Origin: Psilocybe azurescens
Lineage: Eukaryota > Basidiomycota > Agaricomycetes > Agaricales > Agrocybaceae
Assembly: GCA_023853785.1 (NCBI GenBank)
Contig: JAJIRX010000100.1
Span: forward strand, 1 to 50,581
Direction of reading: 5' to 3'
Length of the DNA: 50,581 bases
Shown here: positions 1 through 11,689 of the stretch, in pieces
Layout: every line of letters starts with the position of its first letter
Position numbering within the stretch: position 1 is the stretch's first letter
Made by a program: the position numbers and the translations under genes
Notes under the pieces: generated by a model
Told to the model about the DNA's origin: nothing
Seen by the model: only the letters and a program-made list of their open reading frames with translations
The model's database searches: none

Positions 1-1371
1 TTCTTTTGTATGTCCGCGGCACTTTTGTGATGTGTTTGTTTGTTACACGAGATGGATGGCCGAGGATTGTGCCGTGCATGGGTGATCTCCGATGTAGGGT
101 GAAGGTGTTTCTTTCTTTGGAGCGCACTTTTTTGAGCTTCGGGTGCTGCACTGTGTGCGAGATAGCGACCCGGACAGCTTAGCAGTGAGCGGGTGAACTT
201 TGTGGTTGCTGGGATGGTTCCGGGTTCCTTTTTTGTTCTTTGTTTTACTTCTCTTCCTGGGAGGGGCGGTAGAAGGCAGCGGAGGGTGACGACCGGCGAA
301 TGGTGAATGAGTAGGATTTGGATTAGCTACGATGAGCCGCAGCACTAGATGCTCGGTGCCCAGCTCTGCACGTTCATTGGATGTGAGCCGGGAAAGCTAA
401 GCTGGGATGGCAATCGGGAGGGTGAGTTGCGAATCACAATTGGGGATGGGAATGGGGATGGGAACCGGTCGCGCCATTTCTTGTTTTCCATTTCTATTTT
501 TCTCTGCTGGTTCATTCGGCTGCTGAGCGCTGGGTATGCGGATGCCTATGCGTGTGTGGCACCTGATGACGGTGTATGGACTGGGTGGTAGGGTTCTTGA
601 TCAATTTACATCCGAGAATTCACGAGCGGCGGGTTCGTTTTGAACCTTGGCGCAGTCGGTCGCCGCGGTTGTTGTTGCTGCTCTTTGATATGCTCTCTGA
701 AGGATTGATATGCACTCTCCCACCTATTTCGTTACCCGTCGTCTTTAATATTTTATATCCTGTACCTAGCTACTTCATCCTTCATCCTACATCCATTGAC
801 CCTTTCGTAGCTCTCTCTCTTTCTTCTCGCAATTCACTGACGCCCCACTTCTTTATGTTAGAATTTCAGTGTCGATCCGCCGCACCCCTCCGTTTTTCAC
901 GACACACTTGAGGGCAACTTGAAGAGGACCGTCGAGCGATACCGGTGGTGGACATATACAGGATGGTCAGAGCCTAGCCCAATCAAACAAAGTAGCAGCG
1001 TTACACGATGCCGACCATGTTCCCCGTTCCAATCTGCGTTCATCGTTTCCAACATCCCAACTGCTGCCTGCACCCCGGAAGATCGAGGATAGCCATGTTG
1101 AAGATTCTGTCAGCCGTTTCTGGTATATTTAACCCAACCGTGACTACTCTACTCTTGTGACAAGAACCGCAAGATGGTTTTTGTTGATTGTGGGGCGTGG
1201 AGGAAAGGAATACGGACAGTATACTTTTTAGATGACATAGAGATGCTTGGGAGTAGTAGGTCGATCAATATTGGATCTGTGCTTTTGGATCTGGGGCCTG
1301 GCGCTCAGTACAGAAGCGCTAGGCCCGCAAGTTGACAGTGGACACTTTAAAAACATGGTGCCCGTCATATC
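1..1371. other. Left edge, no gene recognised
   Basis: I find no reading frame with a recognisable domain and no convincing exon chain here. The open frames are short, proline/serine/arginine-rich and look like chance. A short G-rich stretch near 440-465 repeats GGGATGGGAAT-like words. The segment could be the upstream region of a gene outside the window. Confidence 0.4.
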
Positions 1372-1660
1372 CTACTGAGATACGCGGTAATATTCCAAAT
1401 TGAAGGCGGTTGGTGAGAACTCGGCAATGTCTGTTATCTGCATCTTGTTCTGTCGTCTCGAGTTCGTCATCATACCCAAGAAATTAGATCCACGCTCACC
1501 TCGGCCACAGTCTTCCTCTACTCTATCCCACGGTACCGGAAGGAGCCTCGTAAGTGCTACAGTGCTATCAAGCAGCTGTGGGCCGATGTGTACCGCATGA
1601 GCTCGCTTTATCATTTTTCGGTCAGATTTAAGGATAGTAGTGAAGTCCAGTTTATTTCTT
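1372..1660 (+). repeat. Remnant 3' flank of a lost copy of the duplicated secreted-protein unit
   Basis: This stretch aligns by eye with the DNA downstream of both secreted paralogues (about 4630-4925 and 11440-11689). Shared landmarks in the same order are a TAATATTCCAA-like word, the word TTAGATCCACGCTCACCTCG (as ATTACATCCACGCTCACC downstream of the first paralogue), an AGGAGCCTCGT-like word, and CGTATGAG followed by a T/A-rich stretch. No gene copy is found immediately upstream, so this is probably the trailing end of an array unit whose gene was lost or lies outside the window. Confidence 0.6.
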
Positions 1661-1809
1661 CTTACATATATCTGTTGCCGCTATATCGACTTACAGGACT
1701 TGAATCCCACATTTGTATCCAGCCACAACCCGTTAGGCTACTGCATTTCTTCAGGCGCTACCGTGAACCAAGGTCACTTCTCACGGCTCATGCTCATTGG
1801 CCGAGTCCC

Positions 1810-3384
1810 GAAATGGGAGTGGTGAAACGAGTCTATGCCATTCTCGAAAAGCAATGATATTCTTTGTCCAATAGTGTAGCTAAACGAGTCAACGTGTAAT
1901 TGAATCAAATATGTTTTTCCATAGAATGATAATGTACACTACTGGAATCTCAGTTCCCGACTCGCGATAACTAAACCATTTCTTACACTATTCTCTACTC
2001 GACATTCTCGTCCATCAGCTATTGTTGATCACTTGTAAATAGCAAAGACATGTACATTGAACACCTGGGGTGTTCAAATACTCCTTTAAATCATCTTTCT
2101 CAAGCTCTTGTCCGATAAAGAACTCAAAATCACGAGTGTTGTATCCTGGATGATTGAGGACCCACTGAATGTTTAGTCTCTCGTAGACAGCCTTCGATAT
2201 AATGTGGACATATGTGTCTGCGGTGTTCAGATTCGAAGCTGAACTGGGAGCAGTCAGCTCTGAGCTCTGAGATGACAGCGGCTCATAGTAGCGACAGAGG
2301 TAAGAATCTTCTGTACATGCGAATGACATGCACACCACAGAGTCCTAAGGACTAGGCCCCTGAATCACCGATCTACCAGGAAGGATCTGTCGTTCGTTTC
2401 TTATCCATTGGAGATCTCTCAGAAAATTCTGAATTGTACCAAACTGTTATTGGTGCTGTATACTCCTGTTCTGGTCTCCAACGAATGGGAGAGACGAGAG
2501 TATATCATATCTTCAAGATGAGACTGACCAGGCAATAATGTTTAACCAGCCGACATTGTTTTTAATCTTCTTGATTTACGGGCGTTCTACAACGCCGAAA
2601 CAAGCTGTTGAAAACTTCTCAGATTGGTTTGGAAATGGAACGAGTAAAATTGAATGGCGCGTGTGGAACAACTTGTACGCTCAATGGTCGGTTTCACCTC
2701 ATGACCAACTTTTTAACGTTGCACATACCCTGGTACGGAGGCACAACTGTCATTCTTGAGAGACAGAAGCACAGAAGAGGCTTTAATAATCAAGAATAGC
2801 GATGGCTTCTCAGGCGTCCACGGTGCCAAAAGACTTGGCAATCAGTCATGAGATGCTTCACATTCACCTTGACTTGCGTCGTACTAGTAGTTCTTCTGTT
2901 CATAATGAGCTTAAGATGCAATTTTTCTTATCGACTCTTTGAGGGATGCATCGTCTTATATCGTCACTTAGAATCACTTAGAATCATCATATGCGCATAC
3001 GTTTGCCACAAGGTGTACCAAAGTTTGGTGCCTGGGCCTGATCTTCGGTCCGACTTCAACGCGTCAATCATGCCCCGGAACAAGAAATTAGTGGCTGTCA
3101 GATATATAAATGCAGCCGACGTTCATCCGTTGATTAAAATGCACTATTTGCCTTCGAGAAACCATTGACAGTTCCCACTTCTGTAAAATAAATCACAGCA
3201 TGAGACCGACACAGAACGCTACATGTGGCTTCTTCCCACTCCTGCAACTAGGACCACTCATCTCGTTCTTCCTTTAAATGGAGGAAATAACAGGGCTAAG
3301 ATCTTCACTAATCTCGAATAACTTGGCTTACAGTTGAACAGATTGGATTGAGCATTCAGCACCGTGCCAATTGAGCAGTAGATA
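1810..3384 (+). repeat. 5' flank of duplicated unit, copy A
   Basis: The segment upstream of the first secreted paralogue matches 9140-10216 upstream of the second. Shared stretches include TGTACATGCGAATGACATG-like words, the CATACCCTGGTAC word, GTAAAATAAATCACAGCA and GAGACCGACACAGA. Its first part (about 1815-2160) also matches 18690-18990 beyond the first retroelement. The 106-residue open frame at 2848-3168 starts with a hydrophobic stretch, but its equivalent in the other copy is stopped, so I do not call it a gene. Confidence 0.65.
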
Positions 3385-4370
3385 ATGCTTGCATCCATGT
3401 CTCTCCGACCTGTGGCCTTGTGCATGCTTCTCGCATTCTATGCTCTCAATGCAATCGCGAGTCCATTGGAACCAGTAAGCTCAATCTATATCTTATTTCT
3501 TAAGCTTGTATCTGATCCTTCTATTCACAGCGTGCTGCCGACGAGTTGGTACACACCCCGGGTGGTATGCTCCCAAAATCAAACGTACACACCGTCCCAG
3601 AAGGTGGTAAGATCGTACACTCAGCGACCGAGGTTCGTCTGCTCGATGCCGATGGCGCCGTTCTTCATGCCGCGCCCTTGAAAGGTGCCAAGCCCCGTTT
3701 CAATCTCCCTAATGACCCCGCTATCAAACCCAGCCTTACTTCTCGAAATCTCCAAGCTGCAACCATCGCCGCCATTGCTCAAGCACCTAGCGTTTCAAGT
3801 TTCCTATCGGACTGGGGCCTTCCGCCACTACCCCAAGTAAATAGTGGCCAACTCCTCATGTACTTCGCCGCCCTCGCGCCGCCTACAGTGGATGCCCTGA
3901 TACAGCCTACGCTTCAATATGGCGTCTCTGCTGCAGGTGGTGGTCCATTCTGGAGCCTTGCTTCATGGTTTATCACGGAAGATCAGGCCTTCGTTACCAA
4001 CCTCACCCAGCTCTCTCCTGGCTCTCTGACTCTAGATTCTTTTGTAGTCAACGAGGATGAGTTTCTAGGAACTCCGGGGACACATGCCTGGTTTACAGGA
4101 TTCCAAAGCTTCCCTGCAGCAGGACTGAATATCCAGACTGTGGAAGACTTTAATGTCGCGATTGTGGCATTAGAGATCACCAATGCTATTACCCTTGGCA
4201 ATTTGCCGAACACTCCAACTGATATCGATGAAATTTTCATTTTAGAGACAAATGGCCAGTCTTTCTCTCCCATTCCCTGGTCATTATCCAGTGATACGGC
4301 CGACGGAATCACCATCAACAAATTACCCAGACCATTTAATGGAGATGAAACGCTATTTTTCCAGTATTAG
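3385..4370 (+). CDS. Secreted beta-sandwich-like protein, paralogue A (peptidase G1-like family, function unproven)
   Basis: Two exons, 3385-3474 and 3531-4370, separated by a 56-nt phase-0 intron (GTAAGC...CACAG), give 309 residues. The N-terminus is a clear signal peptide: positive residues, then LCMLLAFYALNA, ending at AIAS. The mature part has an N-terminal region with VHTPGG and VRLLDADG, then the block IQPTLQYG-VSAAGGG-FWSLASWF and an aromatic C-terminal end (LFFQY). From memory this resembles a widespread Agaricomycete secreted family related to glutamic peptidase G1/concanavalin-like folds, but I cannot point to proven catalytic residues. A downstream in-frame ATG at 3397 would also leave a good signal peptide. 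A possible 3'-UTR intron (4377-4455) follows the stop, although an AATAAA at about 4416 may end the transcript first. Its close paralogue lies 6.8 kb downstream on the same strand. Confidence 0.8.
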
Positions 4371-4925
4371 CATATGGTGCGTCTTTCACCCTTTCCTCAT
4401 GGTTCTCATTATTCAATAAAGTAACTAATTCTTATGATACCTTTATATTCCATAGATCCTTTTCCTCCACTCCAAGCTTTAACTCAATTCCCATTCTTTC
4501 CTCTTCTGAAAGTAATCGACCAATTTGGCTGTACAATATACATTTAGATAGTTTACTCACGCTCAACTATCTAGCGGTCATTTTCTTTTCACAGTTTTCT
4601 TGAAATTTACATATGATTTCCTCTTTGGATATGTGTAGTAAAGTTCCAAGTTGAAGGAAATCGTCGAGGATCGGCAATTTTTGTTATCTGCGTCTCGTTC
4701 TCTCATATCGAGTTCATCGTCGTACCCGAATAATTACATCCACGCTCACCTCGGCCACGGTCTCCTCACCTATCACATGGTACAGGAAGGAGCCTCGTGA
4801 GTACAAGATTGCTATCGATCTATATTCAGCCGTGTACCGTATCGTATGAGTATAATTTATTATTTTTCAGTCGGCTGAGTTTGAAGCGATCTTGACTGTT
4901 TCATTCTACAAGTTGTAGACTGATG
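4371..4925 (+). repeat. 3' flank of duplicated unit, copy A
   Basis: Matches 11200-11689 downstream of paralogue B, continuing beyond the first retroelement at 18604. The match includes a shared GTNCGT...CATAG pair just after the stop codon and a GATAGTTTA-CTATCTAGCGGT stretch at about 4546-4578 (B: about 11371-11404). It shows that the duplication covers flanks as well as the gene. Confidence 0.6.
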
Positions 4926-7291
4926 AAACGAAAGAAAGACTCACAGGTGTGCAGAGCTGAACTGAGTGGAGACGGTCCGAGTCTGGGTAAAGGTCTGACA
5001 TTAGCTATGGGTGCCTGAAAGGAGACACATCGACCCAGGAGCAGAAATTTGAGTCATCCCGTACGGAGCGTACACCGTGCATTGTCGGGGAACGTGTAAG
5101 TTTTATCCACAACCGCGACGTACGGGTGGGACGCGTTAAATAATTCCGCTAAAAGTAGATGTTGTCTCCAGGAGAGCTTGCTAACTGGCGGTCCCTTGAG
5201 GATCATCATGCGTCTCAGAGAGCACAAGATCATTAGATAAAGGTGTAAATGGATGTGGTGATGACTGTGGTGATAGGAGAGATGGGATGTCGATGAATGG
5301 TTGACAAGGATATTTATACGAGTTTCATAGGATTTTGTATCGTGGAATGTGAATAATGAACGGCGTCAGAAGCACAGGTACATCTCGTAGGATCCGAGAT
5401 GCATCTCATAACATAGCCAGAAGAACAGTGAATCTCTTTTTCTGGGGATGCTGTTGTCCGTAGTGACGTATGGGAACATAGCCTCGGATGAATGGGAGGA
5501 CATGCCATTGGGCGTTTTAACGTTTTGGACATTGGGCCACGTTGTAGGCTCTACATATCTGTCCCCAGTCCTTTTGCTCAACTATTACAACTGACTTTCA
5601 GTATCCAAAGCATTACCAAACTTCTAAAGCGACAACGTCCGTGGGCCATGGCCTTACTCAACATACAAATAGGCAACATGCCTCTCAAAACTGCGGAGTG
5701 ATATATTTAAATCATATGGCTATGCCGTTTGATAGCATTCCCCCTATCCTTGCACTAACATGTTTTCGCGATCTATTCTAAGAAAGCTCTCCCTCACTTT
5801 TTGGTCATTTTTTCCAGTACATGCAGACATAAATACCGAACTTTATAAGAAGCGAGATGTACAAGATTGCGTTGTAGTAACCTTGTAAACCACGTTTTCG
5901 AGACATGACACCCGTCATGGCTTGCAGCTTCCACTTATGGCCCTCCTCCATCGTTGTGAAGTGTTCGAGCACTTTTCGCCGGCCGAAAAGCTCCGAGTCG
6001 ACACCACCGTTTGGTTGTGGTAATACCGAAGAACAGGCGATCAGACAAGAATGACCGAGCGCCTGTATGATCTGTAATCAGTATTCTTGCGGCTATCAAT
6101 TGTATGTGGCTTCATGAGTGCGCCTTTAACTGTGGAGCTACGCATGATAGTATAAGTACTCGGAAGTGGGTGAAGAACCAAGGACGAGGTGGCGGTACCG
6201 CTGATGTGAATGCACCAGCAGTCGGTGTGGCTGCAACATGGTGGCGGCAGCTTTTGTCGAACATATAGGGCACCCTACCCCAGTATAAAGAGGTCTTAAT
6301 TTAACCCCACTTCCGTTTTCCCACAGATCACATGACATGTTAAACATTCGCGACTATTAATAATAATCGCAAAGTTCAACTTCAGTGATTTGTTCAGTAC
6401 CACCACCCACCTCCCTTTCCCACTCTTGTCGACGACATTCACACTGCCGTCTGCCTGTCACGCTAACCACTGAACGCCGAAGGCTCCATAGTTACACGGT
6501 GAAGCTGCGACCTCAAGCTTACACTCACGACAATGGTAACGCGGTAAGCTCCACCACCATCACTAAGCCCCCGCAGCCCCGATCCCCAGTATATCGCACC
6601 GCTTGCCTACGCCACCCGCAATGACAACGCGAGAAGGTGTATAGCCCACACGGTGCACCCCGTCAAGGTCAGCACAATGCCGGTTACCTCTGCATCATGC
6701 GTCCCCCTGTCCCATGCCGCTTTACAGTGATGATACATAGAAACTGCTGAGAACGATTGTGAGAGTAGGCGAGGTGGCCACTGCGACCTCTTTACTAAGC
6801 CTAGCGACCAACACTGCTATGGACCTGGCTGCCACCGACTCTTCAGTGTCGCCTCGCACTCACCGCTCCTTACGCCTACGTTTGCGCTTGGTGGTACTGC
6901 TTCCGCTATTTTGTCTGTCATGGTGACAAACGTGGCACTTGCAGCTCACAGGTAAATCTCGTTCACCCTCTGCCTCTTTTTCTTACTTTATTACACCCAA
7001 CAGACCACGAAGAACCTCTTCCGCCCCCAGCACCAATATCTCCTGGCGTGTTTAGTGGCCATCAGCTCCCTCTCCACCCACTTCCCCTTGTCTGCGTTCA
7101 CATTCACCGCCGCCATTCTGCCTTTCGCAAAAATGAACAGGAATGCCAAGGCACATAGGTGTATCCAGCCCACCCCCATCCCCCTTTTCTTGCTAATTAC
7201 AATTCACCTAGCAGGTTGCTCAGCACCGTTCTGGGACCCAGCGTCTTCATCAACGATGTATCACCACTTCTATTCTCTTACCAATTGCAAC
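4926..7291. other. Unassigned DNA with possible eroded exons near 6800-7160
   Basis: No intact gene is recognised. Between about 6800 and 7290 there are three hydrophobic, non-random-looking coding blocks separated by intron-like pieces: GTAAATC...CAACAG ending near 7003, and GTGTATCC...CTAGCAG ending near 7214. The middle block encodes LACLVAISSLSTHFPLSAF. The phases do not join into one frame, so this may be a decayed membrane-protein gene or coincidence. The rest (4926-6800) holds only short open frames. Confidence 0.3.
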
Positions 7292-8207
7292 ATGCGTGCC
7301 TCCACCTGATCGCTCGTAACCATTATACCAGCTTTGGCATTGTATTTCGGAAGCGTAGTACCAATTGTCGCGGCCCAGGGTTCTAAGCTCAGTCAACTGC
7401 CCGCTTGCGCCAAAAATTGCGGTTCCAGCGCTGCGTCCGCCAGTCACTGTCAATTGTTTGTTTTTATCGTCCGTTATCGCGTGTGGTCCTGACGTAGGAT
7501 ATAATCACGATAGTTCTGACTCTGACGCGAAATGCCTGTGCGCCACCAGTCCTTTCCACGACTCTGTTATCGGCTGCTCCCAGTCTGTCTGCAATGTGGA
7601 AGACCGCAATGCAGTCAAAGGCGTCATTGATACCTTCTGTAACGGTGGCAAGTTATGAAGCTCACGTTCAATCGGCGTTCAGCTCATCAGGTTGGTTGTG
7701 CCTTTGGTATATATTTAGTGGCCGAAACCTCTACTGCTACATCCGCGACTTCTTCTACCGCCTCATTCCAGCTCAGCGAGCGGTACAACTCACGCTAGCA
7801 GCTCATCTTCGACCCATTCATCTAGAAAGTCATCGTCTACTGGGACATCCAAGTCCAAGTCCAAGTCCGGATTCACCACGAGCACTAGGACCACTAGCAG
7901 CACAAGCACGCGCTCAATCTCCACTCCAACAAGCCTCATTGTCTCTCAGACGAGCTCTACCGGCCCAGGCGCATTGATTGGGACAGGCATCTCGAACCGC
8001 GTTCTGCCTACTGCCGTTGGTGTTCTTCCCACTGACTCGCGGACATCCAGCGCCAGCGCTTTGGACGCGGGGAGCACCGATTTGCCGAATGCGACTACTC
8101 CGTCGGGGTCCTTGGGGATGTGTGGCTTCAATGTCGTCTTTGGCAAGGGGGCGTGGGCCAAGTTCGTTGTTGGATGGGGCCTTGGTGTCCTCATAGACGT
8201 CCTTTAA
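7292..8207 (+). pseudogene. CFEM-domain GPI-anchored surface protein gene, apparently broken
   Basis: The CFEM domain is complete at the cysteine level: eight cysteines in the family order across PACAKNC, SHC, AKCLC, IGC, SVC and TFC. It is split by a 58-nt intron at 7456-7513 (GTTTGT...TAG). Upstream is a signal-peptide-like stretch ending IVAAQG. Downstream is a Ser/Thr-rich linker containing the repeat SKSKSKS and a hydrophobic C-terminal tail (FVVGWGLGVLI) typical of a GPI-anchor signal; the stop is at 8205-8207. CFEM proteins sit on the fungal cell surface, and some bind haem or act in host contact. Two faults are seen: an in-frame TGA at 7307, five codons after the only plausible ATG, and a one-base shift near 7770 where the linker changes frame. 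It could be a recent pseudogene, or a working gene with a different first exon plus sequence errors. Confidence 0.65.
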
Positions 8208-8512
8208 CGTTATCTTCTCAGATATTCTCTCTTACGCTATTAAGACACTTCTCTTCGATCGGAGGCTGCTGTTTCTTGAGTACTTGGTTCCCTCTTCTTG
8301 TCTGTCGTCTTTTGCCTACCTTGTAGAGACGTCTACATCTTGTATCATAGACGTTTCTTGGTTCTCTCCCTCTCCGCCTCATCTTATGCCGATTCCACTC
8401 TTTCATTGGCGAAGTGCTATTTATTCACGGACTTTTTCTTAGGTGTTTATGTATAGCTGAGCGTGCGACTCGGTGTTGGCTTTTTTTTGTATGCTGGGTG
8501 AACAAGGGCCGG

Positions 8513-8737
8513 TGGAGTAGGCCAATCCGGCCTACCCTAGCAGCTCGTGTCTGGCGAGGCTCAGGATGCTCGTCGAGCGGCCACGCAGTATAGCGTTGCG
8601 GGCAAAGTGTGTTTTTCGTCTCACTACGAAAGCGCGCTAGCACACAAACCGTGCACAGCCGCTGATGCGATCCTACAGTATCTAATCTAATCCACCCTCG
8701 GGCAGCTCGGCCCAGATGGTCGGAACCCACTGTCACA
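8513..8737 (-). mobile_element. Solo LTR, same family as element 1
   Basis: The reverse complement matches the 228-bp LTR of the element at 11690-18603 over its whole length, with scattered substitutions. It begins TGTGACAGTGGGTTC and ends CCTACTCCA. It is flanked by a perfect 4-bp target duplication CCGG (8509-8512 and 8738-8741). No internal retroelement sequence remains, so it is a product of LTR-LTR recombination. Confidence 0.9.
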
Positions 8738-9044
8738 CCGGTCGAAGATGTACATTGTTATCTATAGCACTTAAGCTCCAATCACATACTGTATTGACGA
8801 AGATGAGAGATTTAAATTTGAACAGATCAAACTTTGCTTAGTGTACTGATGCCCGCACTCAGTGGAACAGCCCCACAAACGTACTTGACACAGTTTTTGG
8901 CATTTAGGGGACACGAAGAATAAATCTTCTTAGAATGGTAACAGAACACTCAATTTACATTCGCCTGCTATCTAGAATGTCCATACCCATAGGAGACACT
9001 CTGTGGCGGCTCGGAGTTTCTAATGCTGAGCTTGTACTTTTCAT

Positions 9045-9077
9045 AGTTATCTGCTACAAGACTTGTAGCAGATAACT
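9045..9077. repeat. Perfect 16-bp inverted repeat with a 1-nt centre
   Basis: The left arm AGTTATCTGCTACAAG (9045-9060) and the right arm CTTGTAGCAGATAACT (9062-9077) are exact reverse complements around a single A. It lies between the solo LTR and the flank of paralogue B. It could be a relic of a small inverted-repeat transposon, a fold-back left by repair, or a dyad binding site. Confidence 0.85.
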
Positions 9078-9139
9078 GGGAACTCTGATCAGACGGAGAA
9101 TTCTATGGCATAGACTTACTTTGCTCAACCGTATGAACT

Positions 9140-10216
9140 CTTAATTGTTTATGGCATAGGTCCGTAGTAACGACGGAGGTAAGAGCCTTCGGTACATGCG
9201 AATGACATGAACACACGAGCACTTGCTAAGGACTTGTCCTCTATAGTATCTATCTACCGGGAAGAGTCGGTGTATCATATCTTCAGCTAATACACACGAC
9301 AAGTGATGAGAGTACCAGGCAAAAGGTTCAACCAGCCGACCTTTGACTCTTCGAAGTCTTACATGACTTACCCGCGCATTGACTTTCCATATCATCCCCG
9401 TTCTCCATCCCACTGTTCACGGACGTTCTGCATTGCCGAAAAAAACTGTTTAAGGCTTCTCAAAATAGTTTGAAAGTGGGACGAGTGATCGAATGGTGCG
9501 TGTGGAACAATACGCTTAATGGTCGTTGTCCACGGTCGATTCACCTCATGACCGACTGTTTAACGCTGAACATACCCTGGTACAGTGGTATAGCTGTCAT
9601 TTTTGAGAAGCAGAAGCAATGAAGAGGCATTGGTAATCGAGGACAATGAACGCTTCTCGGCCGTCCGCAGTACCAAAATATCAGTCATGAGATCTGATAT
9701 TTTGCCCAAGGCACCTTCACACCCACCTTAGCTTGCACCGAGCTGAAAGTCCTGTTTAGGATGAGCTTAAGATCTAGTTTCTCGTCTCGATTCTTCAGGA
9801 ATACATCGCCTACATTCGTCACTTAGAATCATCATCTTGCATTGGCCACAAGTTATACGTTGGGTTTGGTGCCTGATCCTCGGCCCGACCTCAATCTGTC
9901 AATCATTCCCACTGAACGAACGGAACAAGATATTAGTGGGATATATCAGTGCAGCCGACATTCATCTGTTGATTAAAATGTACCATTTGCCTTCGAGAAG
10001 CCGTTGACAGTTTCCACTTCTGTAAAATAAATCACAGCACCAGTGAGACCGACACAGATCGCTACATGTGACTGCTTTAACGAGGATCACTCATCTCCCT
10101 CGTTCTTTAAAAGAGAACACGAAAAGGCTAGGATTTTCACCAGTCTCTAACAGCTTGATTTACAGGTAAACAGCTTAAATCGAACATTGAGCACCGTGCT
10201 GATGGAGCAGTAGATA
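9140..10216 (+). repeat. 5' flank of duplicated unit, copy B
   Basis: Homologous to the copy-A flank (1810-3384) but with many small indels. It includes a copy-specific hairpin: the arms CAAAATATCAG and CTGATATTTTG at 9674-9684 and 9694-9704, around a 9-nt loop, at a place where copy A has no palindrome. Confidence 0.65.
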
Positions 10217-11199
10217 ATGCTTGCATTCATGTCTCCCCGACCTGTGGCCTTGTGCATGCTTCTCGCATTCTATGCTCTCAATGCAATCGCGAGTCCAGTG
10301 GGTCCAGTAAGCTTAATCTATATCTTATTTCCTAAGCTTGTATCTAACTCTACGATCCACAGAGTGCTGCCGACGAGCTGGTACACACCCCTGGTGGTAT
10401 GCTCCCAAAATCGAATATACATACCGTCCCAGAGGGTGGCAAGGTTGTGCACTCTGCGAACGAGGTTCGTCTGCTCGATGCTGATGGCACCGTACTCCAC
10501 GTTGCGCCCTTGAAAGGTTCCAAGCCTCGTTTCAATCTCCCTAATGGCCCCGCTGTCAAACCCAGTCTTAATTCTCGAAATCTACAATCTGCAACCATAC
10601 TCGCCATTGTTGACGCACCTAGCATCACAAGTTTCATATCGGACTGGCCCCTTCCTCCGCTTCCACAAGTAAATAGTGGCCAACTCCTCATGTACTTCGC
10701 CGCCCTCGCGCCGCCTACAGTGGATGCCCTGATACAGCCTACGCTTCAATATGGCGTCTCTGCTGCAGGTGGTGGTCCATTCTGGAGCCTTGCTTCATGG
10801 TTTATCACGGAAGATCAGGCCTTCGTCACCAACCTCACCCAGCTTTCTCCTGGCTCTCAGACTCTCCAGTCTTTTGTAGTCAACGAGGATGAGTTTTTAG
10901 GAACACCAACGACCCATGCCTGGTTTACGGGATTCGATACCGCAGTAGCAGGATTGAATGTCCAGACTACCGAAGTCTTCAATGTCGCGATTGTGGCATT
11001 AGAGATTACCAATGCTATAACCCTTGGCAATTTGCCGAACAATCCAACAAATATCAACGAAATTTCCATTTTAGAAACTAATCGCGACTCTTTCTCACCA
11101 ATTCCCTGGTCACTCTCCAACGATACTGCTGACGGCATCACCATCAACCATCCACTCCCACTATTCACTGGAGATGAAAATCTGTTTTTCCGGTATTAG
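10217..11199 (+). CDS. Secreted beta-sandwich-like protein, paralogue B (peptidase G1-like family, function unproven)
   Basis: Two exons, 10217-10306 and 10363-11199, with a 56-nt phase-0 intron at the same place as in paralogue A, give 308 residues. The signal peptide is nearly identical to A's (LCMLLAFYALNAIAS). The mature protein has the same blocks (VRLLDADG, IQPTLQYG, SAAGGG, FWSLASWF) and ends LFFRY. Differences from A are spread along the gene except for a fully identical 161-bp tract (10666-10826 against 3834-3994), which suggests gene conversion. A 3'-UTR intron is possible at 11206-11282 (GTACGT...CCATAG). Both reading frames are open and most changes look tolerated, so both copies are probably functional. 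Confidence 0.8.
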
Positions 11200-11689
11200 C
11201 ATTTGGTACGTCTTTGCTCCTTCTCATGGTTTCCATTGGTCAGTGAATTAATGAATTGCTATGGTGCCTTCGTATTCCATAGATCACTTTGCCTTCACCA
11301 CAAACTCCAACTCAATCCCGACTCTTTTCTCTGAAAAGAGTTGACCAATCCGGCTGTAGAGTACGCTTTTAGATAGTTTATTTAAGCTCGTCTATCTAGC
11401 GGTAATTTTCATTTCCCAATGGGATATCTTCATTTCCTCCTGAGATACGAGCAGTAATATTCCAAGTTGCAGGAGGTCGTCGAGAATCGGCGATGTCTGT
11501 TGCCTGCGGCGCATTCTCCCATCTTAAGTTCATCATCGATTAGATCCACGCTCACCTCGGCCACAATCCGCTCACTCACACGATAGAAGAAGCCTTATGA
11601 GTGCGAGAATGCCATTAAGCAGCCGTGTGCCGATCAGTATCGTATGAGTCCAATTTATTATTCTTCAATCAGCTGAATGATAGTCTCGT
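11200..11689 (+). repeat. 3' flank of duplicated unit, copy B, cut by element 1
   Basis: Aligns with 4371-4925 and, in part, 1372-1660. It stops exactly at the 5' LTR of element 1 and resumes at 18604 after the 3' LTR: GTTTGAAGCAATC here corresponds to GTTTGAAGCGATC at about 4888 in copy A. Element 1 therefore inserted after the duplication. Confidence 0.7.

Noticed and set aside
2848..3168. 106-residue open frame with a hydrophobic N-terminus resembling a signal peptide
   Set aside because: The matching region upstream of paralogue B is interrupted by stops and indels, so the frame is not conserved between the two copies.
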